Shown piece after piece: positions 34,066 to 45,546 of a stretch of DNA of 64,000 nt. Each line of letters begins with the position of its first letter. Position 1 is the stretch's first letter. The DNA is from Microplitis mediator. Its lineage: Eukaryota; Arthropoda; Insecta; Hymenoptera; Braconidae. The notes under the pieces are model-generated. The model made no database searches and was not told the origin of the DNA. It saw only the letters and a program-made list of their open reading frames with translations. The position numbers and the translations under genes are program-made. Location of the stretch: NCBI RefSeq assembly GCF_029852145.1, contig NC_079976.1:24516924-24580923 (forward strand), written 5' to 3'.

Positions 34066-34809
34066 CACTGGTAGAAAATTTATATTGACTCAAGAAATAT
34101 TTTCTTGAGCCAAGAATTTATTTCTGAAGAAAACCAATTGTCTTGCTTCAAGAAATTCTTGTCTTGATTTAGATTTTCTTGGCTCTATAGATTTTGTATC
34201 TTCGATGAATAACTCTCGTGTCTTGACCCGAAACTATATTATCTTCAATCGAATTCTTCAAGCAAGACCAATTGTCTTCAACTAAAAATGTCGTATTATT
34301 ATTTTAAGAACTTTAAATTTTTGGTTCAAGTAATAATTCCTTGATAGAAGATGTTTTTAAAGTAATGAAAAAAAAAATTTTTTTTTAAATAAATTTCTAC
34401 TTTAACATATCTGAAGTAAATGAATGTAGTCCTAAAAAATCACTTTAAAACTTTTTATTTTTAAAATAAAAAAAAAAGTTTTTTTTCAAGCTGAGTAAAT
34501 TGATATCTTGATTTAAAAACCGCGCCATTCTCGAAACGAGTCGGTAATGTCTTAAACCTAGATTTTGCCTATCTTAATCCAAGAGCAAAAAATTCTTGAA
34601 CGAAATATGTCAGAATTTTGTTTCAAAACAAAAAAGGCTTCATCGAAAAATCAAATTCTCAAACAAAGAATTTTTTTTCTCTATCCGAGAATTTCAATTT
34701 TTTGGTTCAAGGACTTATTTCTTGAATTAAAACAATTAAAAATTTTGAAACAAGAACCACATTTTGAAGAAAAAATTTTTCTTGAATCAAGATAGTTTTT
34801 CTATCAGTG
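34066..34809. mobile_element. Foldback element with CACTGGTAGAAAA ends
   Basis: CACTGGTAGAAAATTTATAT at the left pairs imperfectly with the inverse of the right end (TTTTTCTATCAGTG). The arms and interior are filled with TCAAGAA/TTCTTGA phrases. No credible coding region. Confidence 0.65.
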
Positions 34810-35624
34810 AAGTTATAAAATGAAATCAATAGTTAGAGAAAATTGAAAAATATTGAACAATATTAATAGAATAAAAAAAAAAAAAGTGTTAAGAGCATTT
34901 GTTATTATTGAATGTCATGATTTTGTAAAGTGTATTGATAAGTTTAATAATAATAATAATAATGATATTGAATAGTGACATTGAATTAGTTTCATGGGGC
35001 ATGAAGAACAAAAGGTAATTTACAAAGCAACGTACATACGTCGATGAGAGTGAAACAGAAACAATTACTCGTGGTTGTTTTATCGAGCGTTACTTACACT
35101 ATTTAAATACACGTTCATATATATATATATATTAATATACATTGTATATGAGTTGCATAATAACAATCATCATTTATCATTTGGATAGAAACAAGTGACT
35201 GAAAGAATTAATAAATTCTAATAAAATTAATAGTTAAATATTAAATGGGGTTTAAAAAATAAAAATAGAAACAAAAAAAAAAATGAGAACAAGTTGACGT
35301 AGGTTTTAATAAAAAAAAAGTAAGTAAAGAGTAGAAAAGTACATGTAAAAAAAGAGTGAAATCGATCGTGTGGGAAAGGCGAGTGTTCTCTCACTTTATT
35401 CGCGTGTACTTTTTTCTCTTAATTTATTTATTTTTTTATTTATGCTTTTTTATTCGTGTCTGAGTGATTAAAGAGCTTTTTTTTTATATCGGGAGTTGAC
35501 CTCGAGAGGTTGACGACGCTCAGATTAATTTTACAATGTAACTACTGTGTGTGGGTTGTTTTTTTGTTAAATAAAAAAATTTGGTTATTTTTTTTTTTTT
35601 TTAATTAAAAATATTAAAGACGAA

Positions 35625-36400
35625 AAAAATATAACATTTTAATGACAGGATTAGGGGGATAATTAATTAATAAAATCGACGTAGGAAATTTTATTTCCGT
35701 GTTTAAATGGACTCTGTAATAGATCCAATGAGTCTAATGAAACTCTAGTGTCATCATATAGGAAAAAATGCAATCACAAACATTCAAGAAAATTTTTAAA
35801 TCCTTGGCGCGATAATTTTCAAATTTGGCGGCAATTTCAATTTTTGTTTTGTTATCAAAAAAAATAACTGAAACTTGATGAACATTTAATTTTTTTCAAT
35901 TTTAAACATTGAATAGGAAAAAAAAAACCTAAATAGTTCTAATAACAACAATAATAATTAAAAAATAAAATGTGACAGTCTTTTTACAAAATTCAATAGA
36001 GCAAATTAAATTTTTAGTATAATCATTCATCAGATGACAATGAAACTCAAATTTAGAGCTATAATTTTTTAACCCAGGTTTATTAATTACTGATTTGAAC
36101 CCTCAATTTCTTATAATAATCAACATAATTGGGAAACTTATAAAATCTCAAAAGGATCCGAAAAAAATGTGAAATAATCATCGGTATCAATGATAACAAT
36201 TCCAAATATATTTTATGATGAAAAAAAATAGATGTCACATTTAAAAGAAATTTCAAATACTTGCAATAAAAAAAATAAAACTTTAAGTATTCTCATTTTA
36301 TAGAGAGACACAAGTTAAAGGCTACTAACTCTTTATTGGTCTTAATTAATCTTCAATCGTCTATTTAAAGTTTAAAATGAAAAATACAAAAAAATTCCTC
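35625..36400. repeat. Segmental duplication copy B
   Basis: Direct repeat of 29074-30390 about 6 kb away, without the TTAA-flanked element. The continuous phrase GGGAAACTTATAAAATCTC (36131-36149) is the empty site. No FAM110 exon is included. Confidence 0.85.
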
Positions 36401-37019
36401 AGTAATAAAATAAAATAACATGTAATTAAATTTCTCACAAATAATATAATTTTAATGACTTTAAAATATGGCATTGAGGATGTACTTAAATTATTTAGTA
36501 CATTGTTTAGTGATCTACTTGAATAGTTATGAATAAAAATCAAACCGTCACTCGCACAATGAAGTAAAATAACAAAAACTATAAATATTTTCACTTTACG
36601 CTTGCATGGATTCTATTTGTCGTTGATGGAGTTCAGTTTCTAATGTCTGACACAAGCTCCAATTATGTATATATATATTTTACATCCAACATTTATGTTA
36701 TCATTTATGTACAACCTACGCAGCTGTTGTTACACTATGGTATATATATTTTTTTCTATGTTTTTTATGGCAAACATTACACCGGAAGATAATTATTTTA
36801 AATACCGCCTTCTTCAGGCATTTGTTTTATTAGATATTTTTTTTTACTACTTAGTTAATTTTAAAAAAAATTCAACAAATTCCTTTTTTTTTTCAACTAA
36901 TTAAGGAATTGAAATGGAGTTTTTTTTTTTTATTAATTACAGCAGATTTGAAAAAAATTTTGAGCATTGATTCGTATTTATTTTTAAAATTTTTGAACAT
37001 AAAATGGAATGAGCGACAT

Positions 37020-37130
37020 TACTATTTTCGAGTTTGAAGAACTCAAAAATGTATTGACAACAACGATTTCGAGCTCCTTGAGCGGGAAGTTTCCGGACTG
37101 GCCCGCGGGGTCAGGCGGTTTTCAGATTTT
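37020..37130 (+). repeat. Right-end fragment of CTTCCCGCT-family repeat
   Basis: The phrase GAGCGGGAAGTTTCCGGACT followed by GGCCCGCGGGGTCAG is the end of a unit. It abuts directly the start of the next unit (37131), showing a tandem arrangement. Confidence 0.6.
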
Positions 37131-37942
37131 TAACTTCCCGCTAAGAAAATTGTAAATTTTCAAAAATTCGGGAAGTTATTGGTTTCGGTCCGATTTACGA
37201 AAATCGAATTTCCATCAGATGTCGACGTTTCGAGGTCCTAGGAAGCTATCCTGACTAATTTCACGATGATGTCCGAGTGTATGTATGTGTGTACGTACGT
37301 ACGTATGTACGTACGTACGTATGTATGTATGTAAATATTCATAACTCTTGAACGGATGAACCGATTTTGATCGTTGAGGTGTCATTCGACGCGGCTTGTT
37401 AATGTCTTGAGGCCGTAGAAATTTGAACTTAATCGGTAGGGTGCGTTCAGAGATATTTCAAAAATAAAATTTTTTTAAAAATGTTTTATTTGGATAACTT
37501 CCAATTTGCTCGATGGATTGATTCCAAAATCTAATCAGCTCTAAAACTCTATAAGCCGCGTCGAATGCCACCTCAACCATCAAAATCGGTTTATTCGTTC
37601 AAGAGAAACCGTTGACGAAAGAATTCAAAAAAAATTTTTTCCTTGGTTTTTTTGAAATTTCTCAAAAACGGCTGAATAAATCAATTTCAAAATTCGACCA
37701 GCTTTAGAACTTGATAAAACGCATCGATTGCCACCTCAACCATCAAAATCGGTTAATTCGTTCGCGAGATATCGTGGAAGAAAGAAATGCTAAAAAATGG
37801 TTTTTTACAAAACAATGGCATACAAAAGTATTTGCGAGCTCGAAGAGCTCGAAAATATATTCACAATAATGTTTTCGAGCTCAGCGAGCTCGAAAACAGC
37901 GGGAAGTTTTGGGGCTGGCCCGCAGGGTCAACTGACAGACCG
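37131..37942 (+). repeat. CTTCCCGCT-family repeat, best-preserved copy
   Basis: It starts TAACTTCCCGCTAAG and ends AGCGGGAAGTTTTGGGGCTG then GCCCGCAGGGTCAACTG, so CTTCCCGCT and AGCGGGAAG form short terminal inverted repeats. Internally it has a (GTAT/GTAC)n microsatellite (37279-37333) and two related blocks with GAACCGATTT... and ...CATCAAAATCGGTT. Copies also lie at 32632, 48372 and 49188. I cannot assign it to a named class. Confidence 0.7.
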
Positions 37943-40006
37943 ATTTTTTTTTTTGTCATTAACCACGAAAACTAAGAAATATTTAAAAAAAACAAACCAA
38001 AACTGCTTACGCATACCGCAGCTATATGTACACATTTTTATCTACTTCAGTGGCTTATAAAAATTCAGTACATTTGAGTTTCAAAATTTAAAAAATCTAT
38101 TACATGTTATTCTTTGAAAATACAATTAAAATATTTTCTTGTACTTTTTTATGTAAATTTTTTACAAATTTTTTTTTGTTTATGAAATATTTACAAAAAA
38201 TCTGTTTCTGGGCGAGTTTGTATTATTTTTTATTCTCATCGACCCCTGGGGTGATAATTTTTTCATGTTAGGGATCGTTTGAGGGTGAACCAAATTTCCA
38301 CCAATTTTCGAGAAATTTCTTTTTTTTCAAAGTTTTGAATAATAAATTATCAAGTTTACAAAAAAATTAGCTCAGACTTTTTTTGTATCAAATTAAATTC
38401 TCTATATAAAACATCTTTGTAAATTTTTTTGTAAATTCAAGTGTCAAAGATACTGAATTTTTAAACCCTAAAATGAAAATTTAAACAAATTTTTAAATTT
38501 TAAATTAAAAAAAAATATAATCATCATTTACGATTTGAAAATATATAAATTGACATGCGTTTGTTGTCATTGACATGAAAATTTCACACGATTGACTTGA
38601 ATTAAAATCAATTAGCCGTCAAGTTAAATTATTCTGTTGTCATTCAAAAATTTAAATTCAATATCTATTCTAAATAAAAAATAAAAATAATCTCATACAT
38701 GCAATGTTTGTTTTTTTATTGCACAATTTTTTATGTACCATTGAACAATATTATATATATTTTTCGCTCACACGCATGTTCTCACCATCTCGCAATATAA
38801 TATACGGAGGGTGCGAAAAGAAATAAAATAAATGAGTATATAAATTTAATATTGATCGCAACCCAGAATAATAAAAATATTTTAAATAAAAAATTAAATT
38901 AAACTGAGTATTTAGTTTGAATATAAAAATTTAATAGATTAATTTAATTGTTTATTAATTAATCTAATAGATATAATTTAATGTGTAATAATTACGCGAA
39001 ACTATGTCAATTAGTGGTAAATATAAAAATTTTCATTCAATAGATAGTTTTAACGGTTTTATGAGAAAAAATATATATTATACATATGAATTATTAATTA
39101 TTACTGTTATCATTGTTAATTGCTTGTATTTAAGTTAAGATAATGTAATAATTATGTAATTATTTTATAGTAAATAATCATAACAATAATCATATTTTTT
39201 AATGATTTAAAAGTATAATATCTTTGAAATTATGAAATTTACATAAAAATTTATAGAGACCTTTTTTTTAGAGTATTAAATTTTCTACAAAAAAGATCTG
39301 GAGTATTTTTTTTTTAAATTTAATATTTTGAAAGTTATTGTGGTTTTTTCATCTTGAGGTTGGCAATAAAAAATACTTTTTAAAATCAATATTTTGATTT
39401 TTTAAAAATTGATAACTTGAAAACTATTGAGTTGATGAGGAAATGTATAGACATTTTTTGGAGAGAATCTAATTTGCTATAAAATTGGAAGAGAGTGTTT
39501 TTGTTTTATTTTTCATATCTTAGACCAAATTTTTAATTAATGGTTAAAAAGGGCTGATTTTTTTTCTTTTTATTGGGTCTAGAAGATTTTCAATTTAAAT
39601 TTTATCTCAATTCTCAAATAATAAAATTATCTATAAACAAAATCCAAGTAATTTATTAAAAATTTAATTTCAATCATTTTGATTTTTATGCCAGCAATAA
39701 AATTTAACATTTTTAAAACTTTTTCCATAGATCTAAAAAGTCAAAATTGCAGCCAAATTATTAAAGTTTTAAAAAACAAATATCTCCATACAGTTTTATT
39801 TAAAATAAAGTTATCTACCAAAAAGATCCTCAAAATTTTTAATCTCCATTAAATATTCTGAAGCTTTTTCCAAAATAAATAAAATGAAAACAAAAAATAA
39901 TAATTTTAAACTGAATTTTTAAATTACTCATAGCAAGCAATATTGCAACTCCAATAAAATTAAAACACTCGAAAAAATTTCTGTCAGCATTTTACTCCAA
40001 TGAAAA

Positions 40007-40042
<36 letters not shown>

Positions 40043-40187
40043 CACCAGTATTTTAAATAAAAAAATATCATCAAAAATGATTATCATTAAACTCTAACCT
40101 ACAGTATCGTAATCAAAATTAACAACGAGTACTTGTAAATATACATATTTGTTGATTTTATAAAATATAAATTAAAGTTTAACTTAC
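37943..40187. other. AT-rich gene-free region with (AAT)n
   Basis: No gene seen. A perfect (AAT)n microsatellite lies at about 40008-40042. If the FAM110 5' UTR exon is real, this is part of its first intron. Confidence 0.5.
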
Positions 40188-40530
40188 ATATATTCGGTCA
40201 GCTCAAATAAAATAAATTAAAAAACAAGTTGACGACAAGACATTAAAGAGCGACAGCACTTGAACACTAAAATAATAAAATACACTGTCCACTATTACTG
40301 TGATCTGTGAATTATAATTTTTATAATTTTATAATTTATATTTCGTGACCCTAACAGCCACCCTACGGTACTACGGTACTACGGTACTACTGGTTGGATA
40401 CTGTAGTCTGTACTGAGTTAACTGAGTACTGTCTGTATCTGTACTTGCTTCTTGCTTCTTACACTGCTTGCACTGCTTACACTCTCCTTACTCTTTACTC
40501 CTCTCTTCGTTTTGTAGCTCGTAGCAGCTC
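40188..40530 (-). promoter_or_regulatory. Possible FAM110 5' UTR exon / divergent promoter
   Basis: On the minus strand a GC-richer leader-like stretch (TAGCTACGAGCTGCTACGAG...) runs into a consensus donor GTAAGT (40187-40182). FAM110 is the next minus-strand gene with no promoter-like sequence closer than its own start. The block contains three (CTACGGTA) tandem units at about 40363-40390. It would give a head-to-head arrangement with EIPR1. Inference only. Confidence 0.3.
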
Positions 40531-40675
40531 GTAGCTATTTCACCAGTAAAAAGTGGGGACAATTATTGAAATAAAAATAATAAATACACAAATACTGCTA
40601 ACACATTCTCATTTAGTTCAATTTATTTTATTTAGATCGCAGCACTTTACCTTTTAAAATTTTAGCTTTTTTCCC

Positions 40676-40705
40676 GCGCATGCGCATTGATCACTGCGCA
40701 TGCGC
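40676..40705. promoter_or_regulatory. Two NRF-1-type palindromes upstream of EIPR1
   Basis: GCGCATGCGC occurs perfectly at 40676-40685 and again at 40696-40705, 20 bp apart centre to centre. This is the consensus of NRF-1 (erect wing in flies), common in housekeeping promoters. It lies 208-237 bp upstream of the EIPR1 start codon and close to the possible divergent FAM110 exon. Confidence 0.6.
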
Positions 40706-40912
40706 GCTTTAGATTCAAATATGCGCTGACGTATATTTTCAATTGAAAATAAATATATTTTTTTTAATATAATTGACTATAATTTATCAGTATTAATTAA
40801 TGTAAATAAATAAAAAATTAATTATCTGTCATTAATTATTGATTATAATTAATTTTTCAACAAAAGCGGGAATAATAAATCATTTAAAATTCTAGGTTAT
40901 GTTTACAAAATA

Positions 40913-42894
40913 ATGGACAATGAAAATCCAGTAATTTATGGTCTAGAATTTCAGGTAATTAATTTTAATTAATTATAATTATAATTTTTGAATAATTAAT
41001 TTAAATGAAATAATAGGCCCGAGCTTTATCAGCACAAAATGCAGAAACTGATGTCGTCAGATTTCTTGTTGGTACTCAGTCGCTTAAACTGTCAAACAAT
41101 CAAATTCATCTTGTTGAGTTCAATGACGAGACAAATAAATTGAAAACACAAATATATAATCATGATATCGGGGAAATATGGTCATTACATTCATCACCTA
41201 CAGATCCAAGTTTTTTTATTACTTCTTACAATACAATAAATGGTAAAACTAAAAATATATAAAATTAATTTTTATAACTCAAGGAATAATAATTTTATAG
41301 ATCAAGGAATGTGTGTAATGAAAGGTGCACTTTGGAAACTACCTGACGAACAAAATTATACAAATGACGTTGAAGATTTAGTTAAAATATTTGATATTGA
41401 CACAACAATACACGGAAATGATTTAAAGACAATAATTTACCATCCAATGGAAGGTTCTAAAGCTGTTGCTGTTGTTGACAATAATTTTGTTTTATGGGAT
41501 TTAGCTGAATCGTTAAAGGTATTTTTTATTACTTTTATTACCTTAGACCCTAAGCCCTAAACCCTAAAACCTGGACCTTTAAACTCTAGAACTTTTAATT
41601 TATAAACCAATCGAATACTCGGTATTTAAATGTAAATTTTCTAAGCCATCAACAATTGGTACATTGTCTACAAAAGGACAGCCTCGTTTTACAACCGGCA
41701 AGTGGAATCCTCACAATGGTTGCAACCAGTTTGTGACATTGAATGATAATAATGTACGTGGATGGGATTTTCGTACGCCAACTGAAGAAGCATGGACAAT
41801 ATTAAATGCCCATTCCCAAATAGTCAGGTATTAAATTATCCTAAATAATATTTAAACCCCGGGTCAGTTATTTTTAACAACCGTTTAAAATTATAGAGAC
41901 CTGGACTTTAATGTTAACAAACAATATATTTTGTCAACTTGCGGCGACGATGGTTACATGAAATTCTGGGACATACGGAGCACCACAGAGCCAATTATTT
42001 CCCGAATGGAACATTCCCACTGGGTATGGAATATTAGGATCAATAAATTTCATGACCAGTTGGTTCTTACTTCGAGCAGTGACTCAAGAGTCATTTTGTC
42101 TAGTATTCCGTCAGTGTCTTCAGAACCTTTTGGTCCAATTGGTCATGACGAAGACTCGATTGATGAATCTGTCAATCGTAATAAGTAAGTTTTTATTTAT
42201 AGCCAAAGCTCGTTATATAAGCAAACGTTAGAATCATTGAAAATTGTCTATCATGAGCAACAATTTACGTTTCAATAATTTTTATTGGCATGTTGATCCA
42301 ATTCCAACTTATGAGTTGTTTATATCGAATCGAATATTTAAATTTTAATAAAATAATTCGATTGCATGAATTACTCATCAGTTTTTTCGACAATTACTCC
42401 CAAGTAACTCTTATTTATTGAAAAAATAAAATTGTCTCATGTCTGCGACTTTCAGTATTATAATTTTTAATTATCAAAAAAATTAAAATTATTGTTACAT
42501 AAATTATAACAAATCAGATAAAAAATTAATATTTCAAGTTGAAATTAAATATTAGAATATTTCAAAATCTTACGAATGAGTAAAAATATTAAATAAAAAC
42601 ACGAAATATGAGCACCCGAAATGAGTCGAAAAATTAAAAAATTGTAAGGATAAAATGCTTATAACGAGTTTTGACTAAATTTATTTATTTATCACCGAAA
42701 AAAATGTTTGATTGATAAATTTTTTTGCTAGACTTGATGACGGTGTCATTGGTAAATTTGAAGAACATGAAGACAGTGTTTATGCTGTTGAATGGTCATC
42801 AGCAGATCCATGGACATTCGCATCATTAAGTTACGATGGGAGGCTTGTTATCAATAAAGTACCGCGTAAATATAAATATAAAATATTATTATAA
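40913..42894 (+). CDS. EIPR1: EARP and GARP complex-interacting protein 1 (TSSC1)
   Basis: A WD40 beta-propeller protein that binds the EARP/GARP tethering complexes and supports endosomal recycling and dense-core vesicle cargo sorting. Six exons: 40913-40954, 41017-41242, 41301-41518, 41646-41827, 41897-42184, 42732-42894 (TAA), 372 residues, close to the vertebrate 387. Diagnostic stretches are IYGLEFQARALSAQNAETDV with RFLVGTQSLKLSNNQIH, and the WD units VLWDLAESLK, RGWDFRTPTEEAWTI, GDDGYMKFWDIRS and the VYAVEWSSADPWTFASLSYD repeat before the C terminus. All intron phases join. Short first exon (14 codons). An AATAAA overlaps the end (42895-42900). Tail-to-tail with PNO1. Confidence 0.95.
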
Positions 42895-42939
42895 AATAAA
42901 AATAAAAACAGGCTGATTCAATCTAAATTATAAAAGTTA

Positions 42940-42945
42940 TTTATT
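42940..42945 (-). promoter_or_regulatory. Polyadenylation signal of PNO1
   Basis: AATAAA on the minus strand, 12 nt past the PNO1 stop, within the 63-bp gap that also holds the EIPR1 signal. Confidence 0.55.
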
Positions 42946-42957
42946 ATAATAAATACA

Positions 42958-43822
42958 TCAAAAACGTTCGGAAATACGAGAGGAAATATTGCGCAATTGT
43001 CCGTAAACTTTTGAAGGGGGGCTACCGAGAATCAAATTACAAATAGCACGTCTGGCTATTTGAATATTTTGAAAGGATCCCAGGATATGAATTTTATGAT
43101 CTGCTAGGACAACACGTGTGCGTGTTACGTTCTCGATAGTAAACTTTGTGCGACCGCCCTTACCAGCTAGACGACCGATCGCTCGGGACAAGTGGTCGCC
43201 CTTCAAAGGCTTGACATCCTGGACCTCGAAAGTCTCAACAAAAAGATCGTCGAGCCTTAACAAGGCAAGTGCATCCTCAACTTCGAATCCCAGAACAAAA
43301 GCTTTAACAAAGTCTGCGCCTTTCTGCAGATTTGAAATGTCTGACGTAGTTGGACCTGTTCGCAATTCAACGTTGCGAGTTTTTAAATTGAACCTAATTT
43401 GTAGGTTCAGGTGTTCTACTACGGGAGTGAAGATTTTTTCCCAGTTTTCTTTTAGTGGAGTGTAACGATGTGCCGGTACTGCAACCTGTGAGTTTTATTT
43501 ATTCATTTATTTTTATTTTTTAAAATTAATCTAATGCTTATGATAAATTGAGGTATAAAATTACTTACTTTACGTTGCTCATTACCTCCAACATTTTTAG
43601 CTCGTTTTGTTGAACTTTTATTTTTAACTTTGCCCTCAATACCATTGACAGTATCCACCTAATAAATAATTATAATTATAAATTAAATAATAGACACAAT
43701 TATCACGATAATTAGTAAATAGATTACAAGTATTGTAACCTTACCTCCATTAAACTTTCACTATCATGACGACGTTTTGATGATTTTGCTTCAGTATTTT
43801 TACTTTCTGGTAATTTAATCAT
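42958..43822 (-). CDS. PNO1: RNA-binding protein PNO1 (Dim2), 40S assembly factor
   Basis: PNO1/Dim2 is a KH-domain factor that binds the 3' end of 18S pre-rRNA in the nucleolus and cytoplasm and works with NOB1 in small-subunit maturation. Three exons (43822-43745, 43658-43569, 43485-42958) give 231 residues, near the usual 230-270. The N terminus is charged and poorly conserved. Exon 3 holds the family core: VPAHRYTPLKENWEKIFTPV, the KH region GRLAGKGGRTKFTIENVTRT with a GKGG loop, and the C-terminal HKIHILGSFQNIQIARRAIC. It ends ISSRISERF. The third exon was partly copied to 20425-20729, where it decayed. Coding strand opposes EIPR1; stop codons are 63 bp apart. Confidence 0.96.
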
Positions 43823-43895
43823 TTTATTATTTTTATTTAATTAGAAATATAATTCAAATTTATTTATTTATTTTAATAATAGCAATAAATGTCTC

Positions 43896-43901
43896 CACGT
43901 G
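43896..43901. promoter_or_regulatory. E-box CACGTG upstream of PNO1
   Basis: A CACGTG lies 74 bp upstream of the PNO1 start codon. This Myc/Max-type motif is common at ribosome-biogenesis genes in insects. Motif match only. Confidence 0.4.
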
Positions 43902-44447
43902 ATTTTAACTTGACAATATTTAATTTATAACCTTTATCTTTATTTTTACAATATTTTTTTAATGACTCACCAGAGTGTGCTCGCATATATGGCCTTCCGC
44001 CTTACGCGCGAATATTTTTTTGAAAATAGAAAATACGCGGTAAAATTCAAACTGAAAATTATGGTGTAAATTTGATATTCATAATAATAATTAAAATAAA
44101 CTCCTTTATTATTAAACATTTTTAAATACACTCAATAACATTAATTTATGTTTTTTTTAAATCCATTATAATAACAATTAATAACTTTTATAAATAATAA
44201 TAATATTAATTTAGTGCGATCCGAAGAAATTAAATGACTAAAATCAAACAACATGTAATTATCTACGTGAAATGAATTTTTAAGATAAAAATTAAAAAAA
44301 GAAATTTTATGTAAATCTCACAAGCTAGTGAACAGACAAAAAATTTTTTATAATATAAAGAATTAGTTAACAGACGCAACATACTTTGAACTTTAGAACA
44401 CCATAATCTAGTAAAACTATCAATACACCAGAAGCAAATCAATGATT
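43902..44447. other. PNO1 upstream intergenic DNA
   Basis: AT-rich sequence with a CG-containing patch (43970-44040) but no gene or repeat that I recognise. Confidence 0.5.
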
Positions 44448-45397
44448 ACACCGGCACACAAAAAAAAATAAGGTCTCCGTACTTTTGACGAGACCGATTT
44501 ATTTCCATGTATATTGACCCGCTGAATCCGAATCCGAGGTCCGTTTAACCCATACACCCTCAGATTTTTAGAAAACTTTAAAAAACCTCAAAAATACACA
44601 AAAATCGACCGTTTTTAAAATTTATAAATTTTTTTAACCCTAACTAAGCATGATTTTTATGTATTTCGGTCCTCCACATACTAACCTGAAGTTTATTTAA
44701 AACATTAGCCATTTAAAGTCTGAGTAAATCCCAAAAAACCCCAAAAAATTGCAAAAAAGCAAAAAAATTCTTAGTATTGTGATGAAAACAATTTTATAGG
44801 GCTAAATAAATAATTATTTTCATGTATGTTTATCTGTCACATATAATTCTCGAACATCCATGGCTCAGACATCTCTAAAATTTTAAATAAATGGCAAAAA
44901 TTCCCAAAAAATCGAAAAAAATAAAATTTGGTATAACAAAAATCAATTTTTAAATCGAAATAAATAAAAGAAATCATATTGTTCGATCTGTGATATATAT
45001 ATAAAAAATATTTTGGCCTAAAACATAAAAAACTTTTAATATGCTTCAAAAAATTTTTTTCATCACAATACTAAGAATTTTTTTGCTTTTTTGCAATTTT
45101 TTGGGGTTTTTTGGAATTTACTCAGACTTTAAATGGCTAATGTTTTAAATAAACTTCAGGTTAGTATGTGGAGGACCGAAATACATAAAAATCATGCTTA
45201 GTTAGGGTTAAAAAAATTTATAAATTTAAAAAACGGTCGATTTTTGTGTATTTTTGAGGTTTTTTAAAGTTTTCTAAAAATCTGAGGGTGTACGGGTTAA
45301 ACGGACCTCGGATTCGGATTCAGCGGGTCAAAATACATGGGAATAAATCGGTCCCGTCAAAAGTACAGAGACCTTATTTTTTTTTGTGTGCCGGTGT
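44448..45397. mobile_element. Long foldback element with ACACCGGCACAC ends, inserted after the IR duplication
   Basis: The left end ACACCGGCACACAAAAA and right end TTTTTGTGTGCCGGTGT are inverse copies. The arms are almost perfectly complementary for over 300 bp (e.g. CGGACCTCGGATTCGGATTC on the right, inverse on the left). The plus-strand IR flank reads GCTGAACAATCATTG (19159-19173) where this element sits in the other copy, so the empty site is preserved. Confidence 0.88.
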
Positions 45398-45546
45398 TAT
45401 TCAGCGAATTATGTGATTAATATTAACTTTAGTAAAATAAATTTCAACGGAGCCACAAACCTCACAACGATTCCCTGAACATTAATTCTAATTTATTTAA
45501 ACCGAAAATAGTCACGCATTATCAATAAATAGATACAATGTAATGT

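Noticed and set aside
37787..38060. Overlapping ORFs of 62 and 87 codons
   Set aside because: They fall in the end of a CTTCCCGCT-family repeat and differ in frame; no homology visible.
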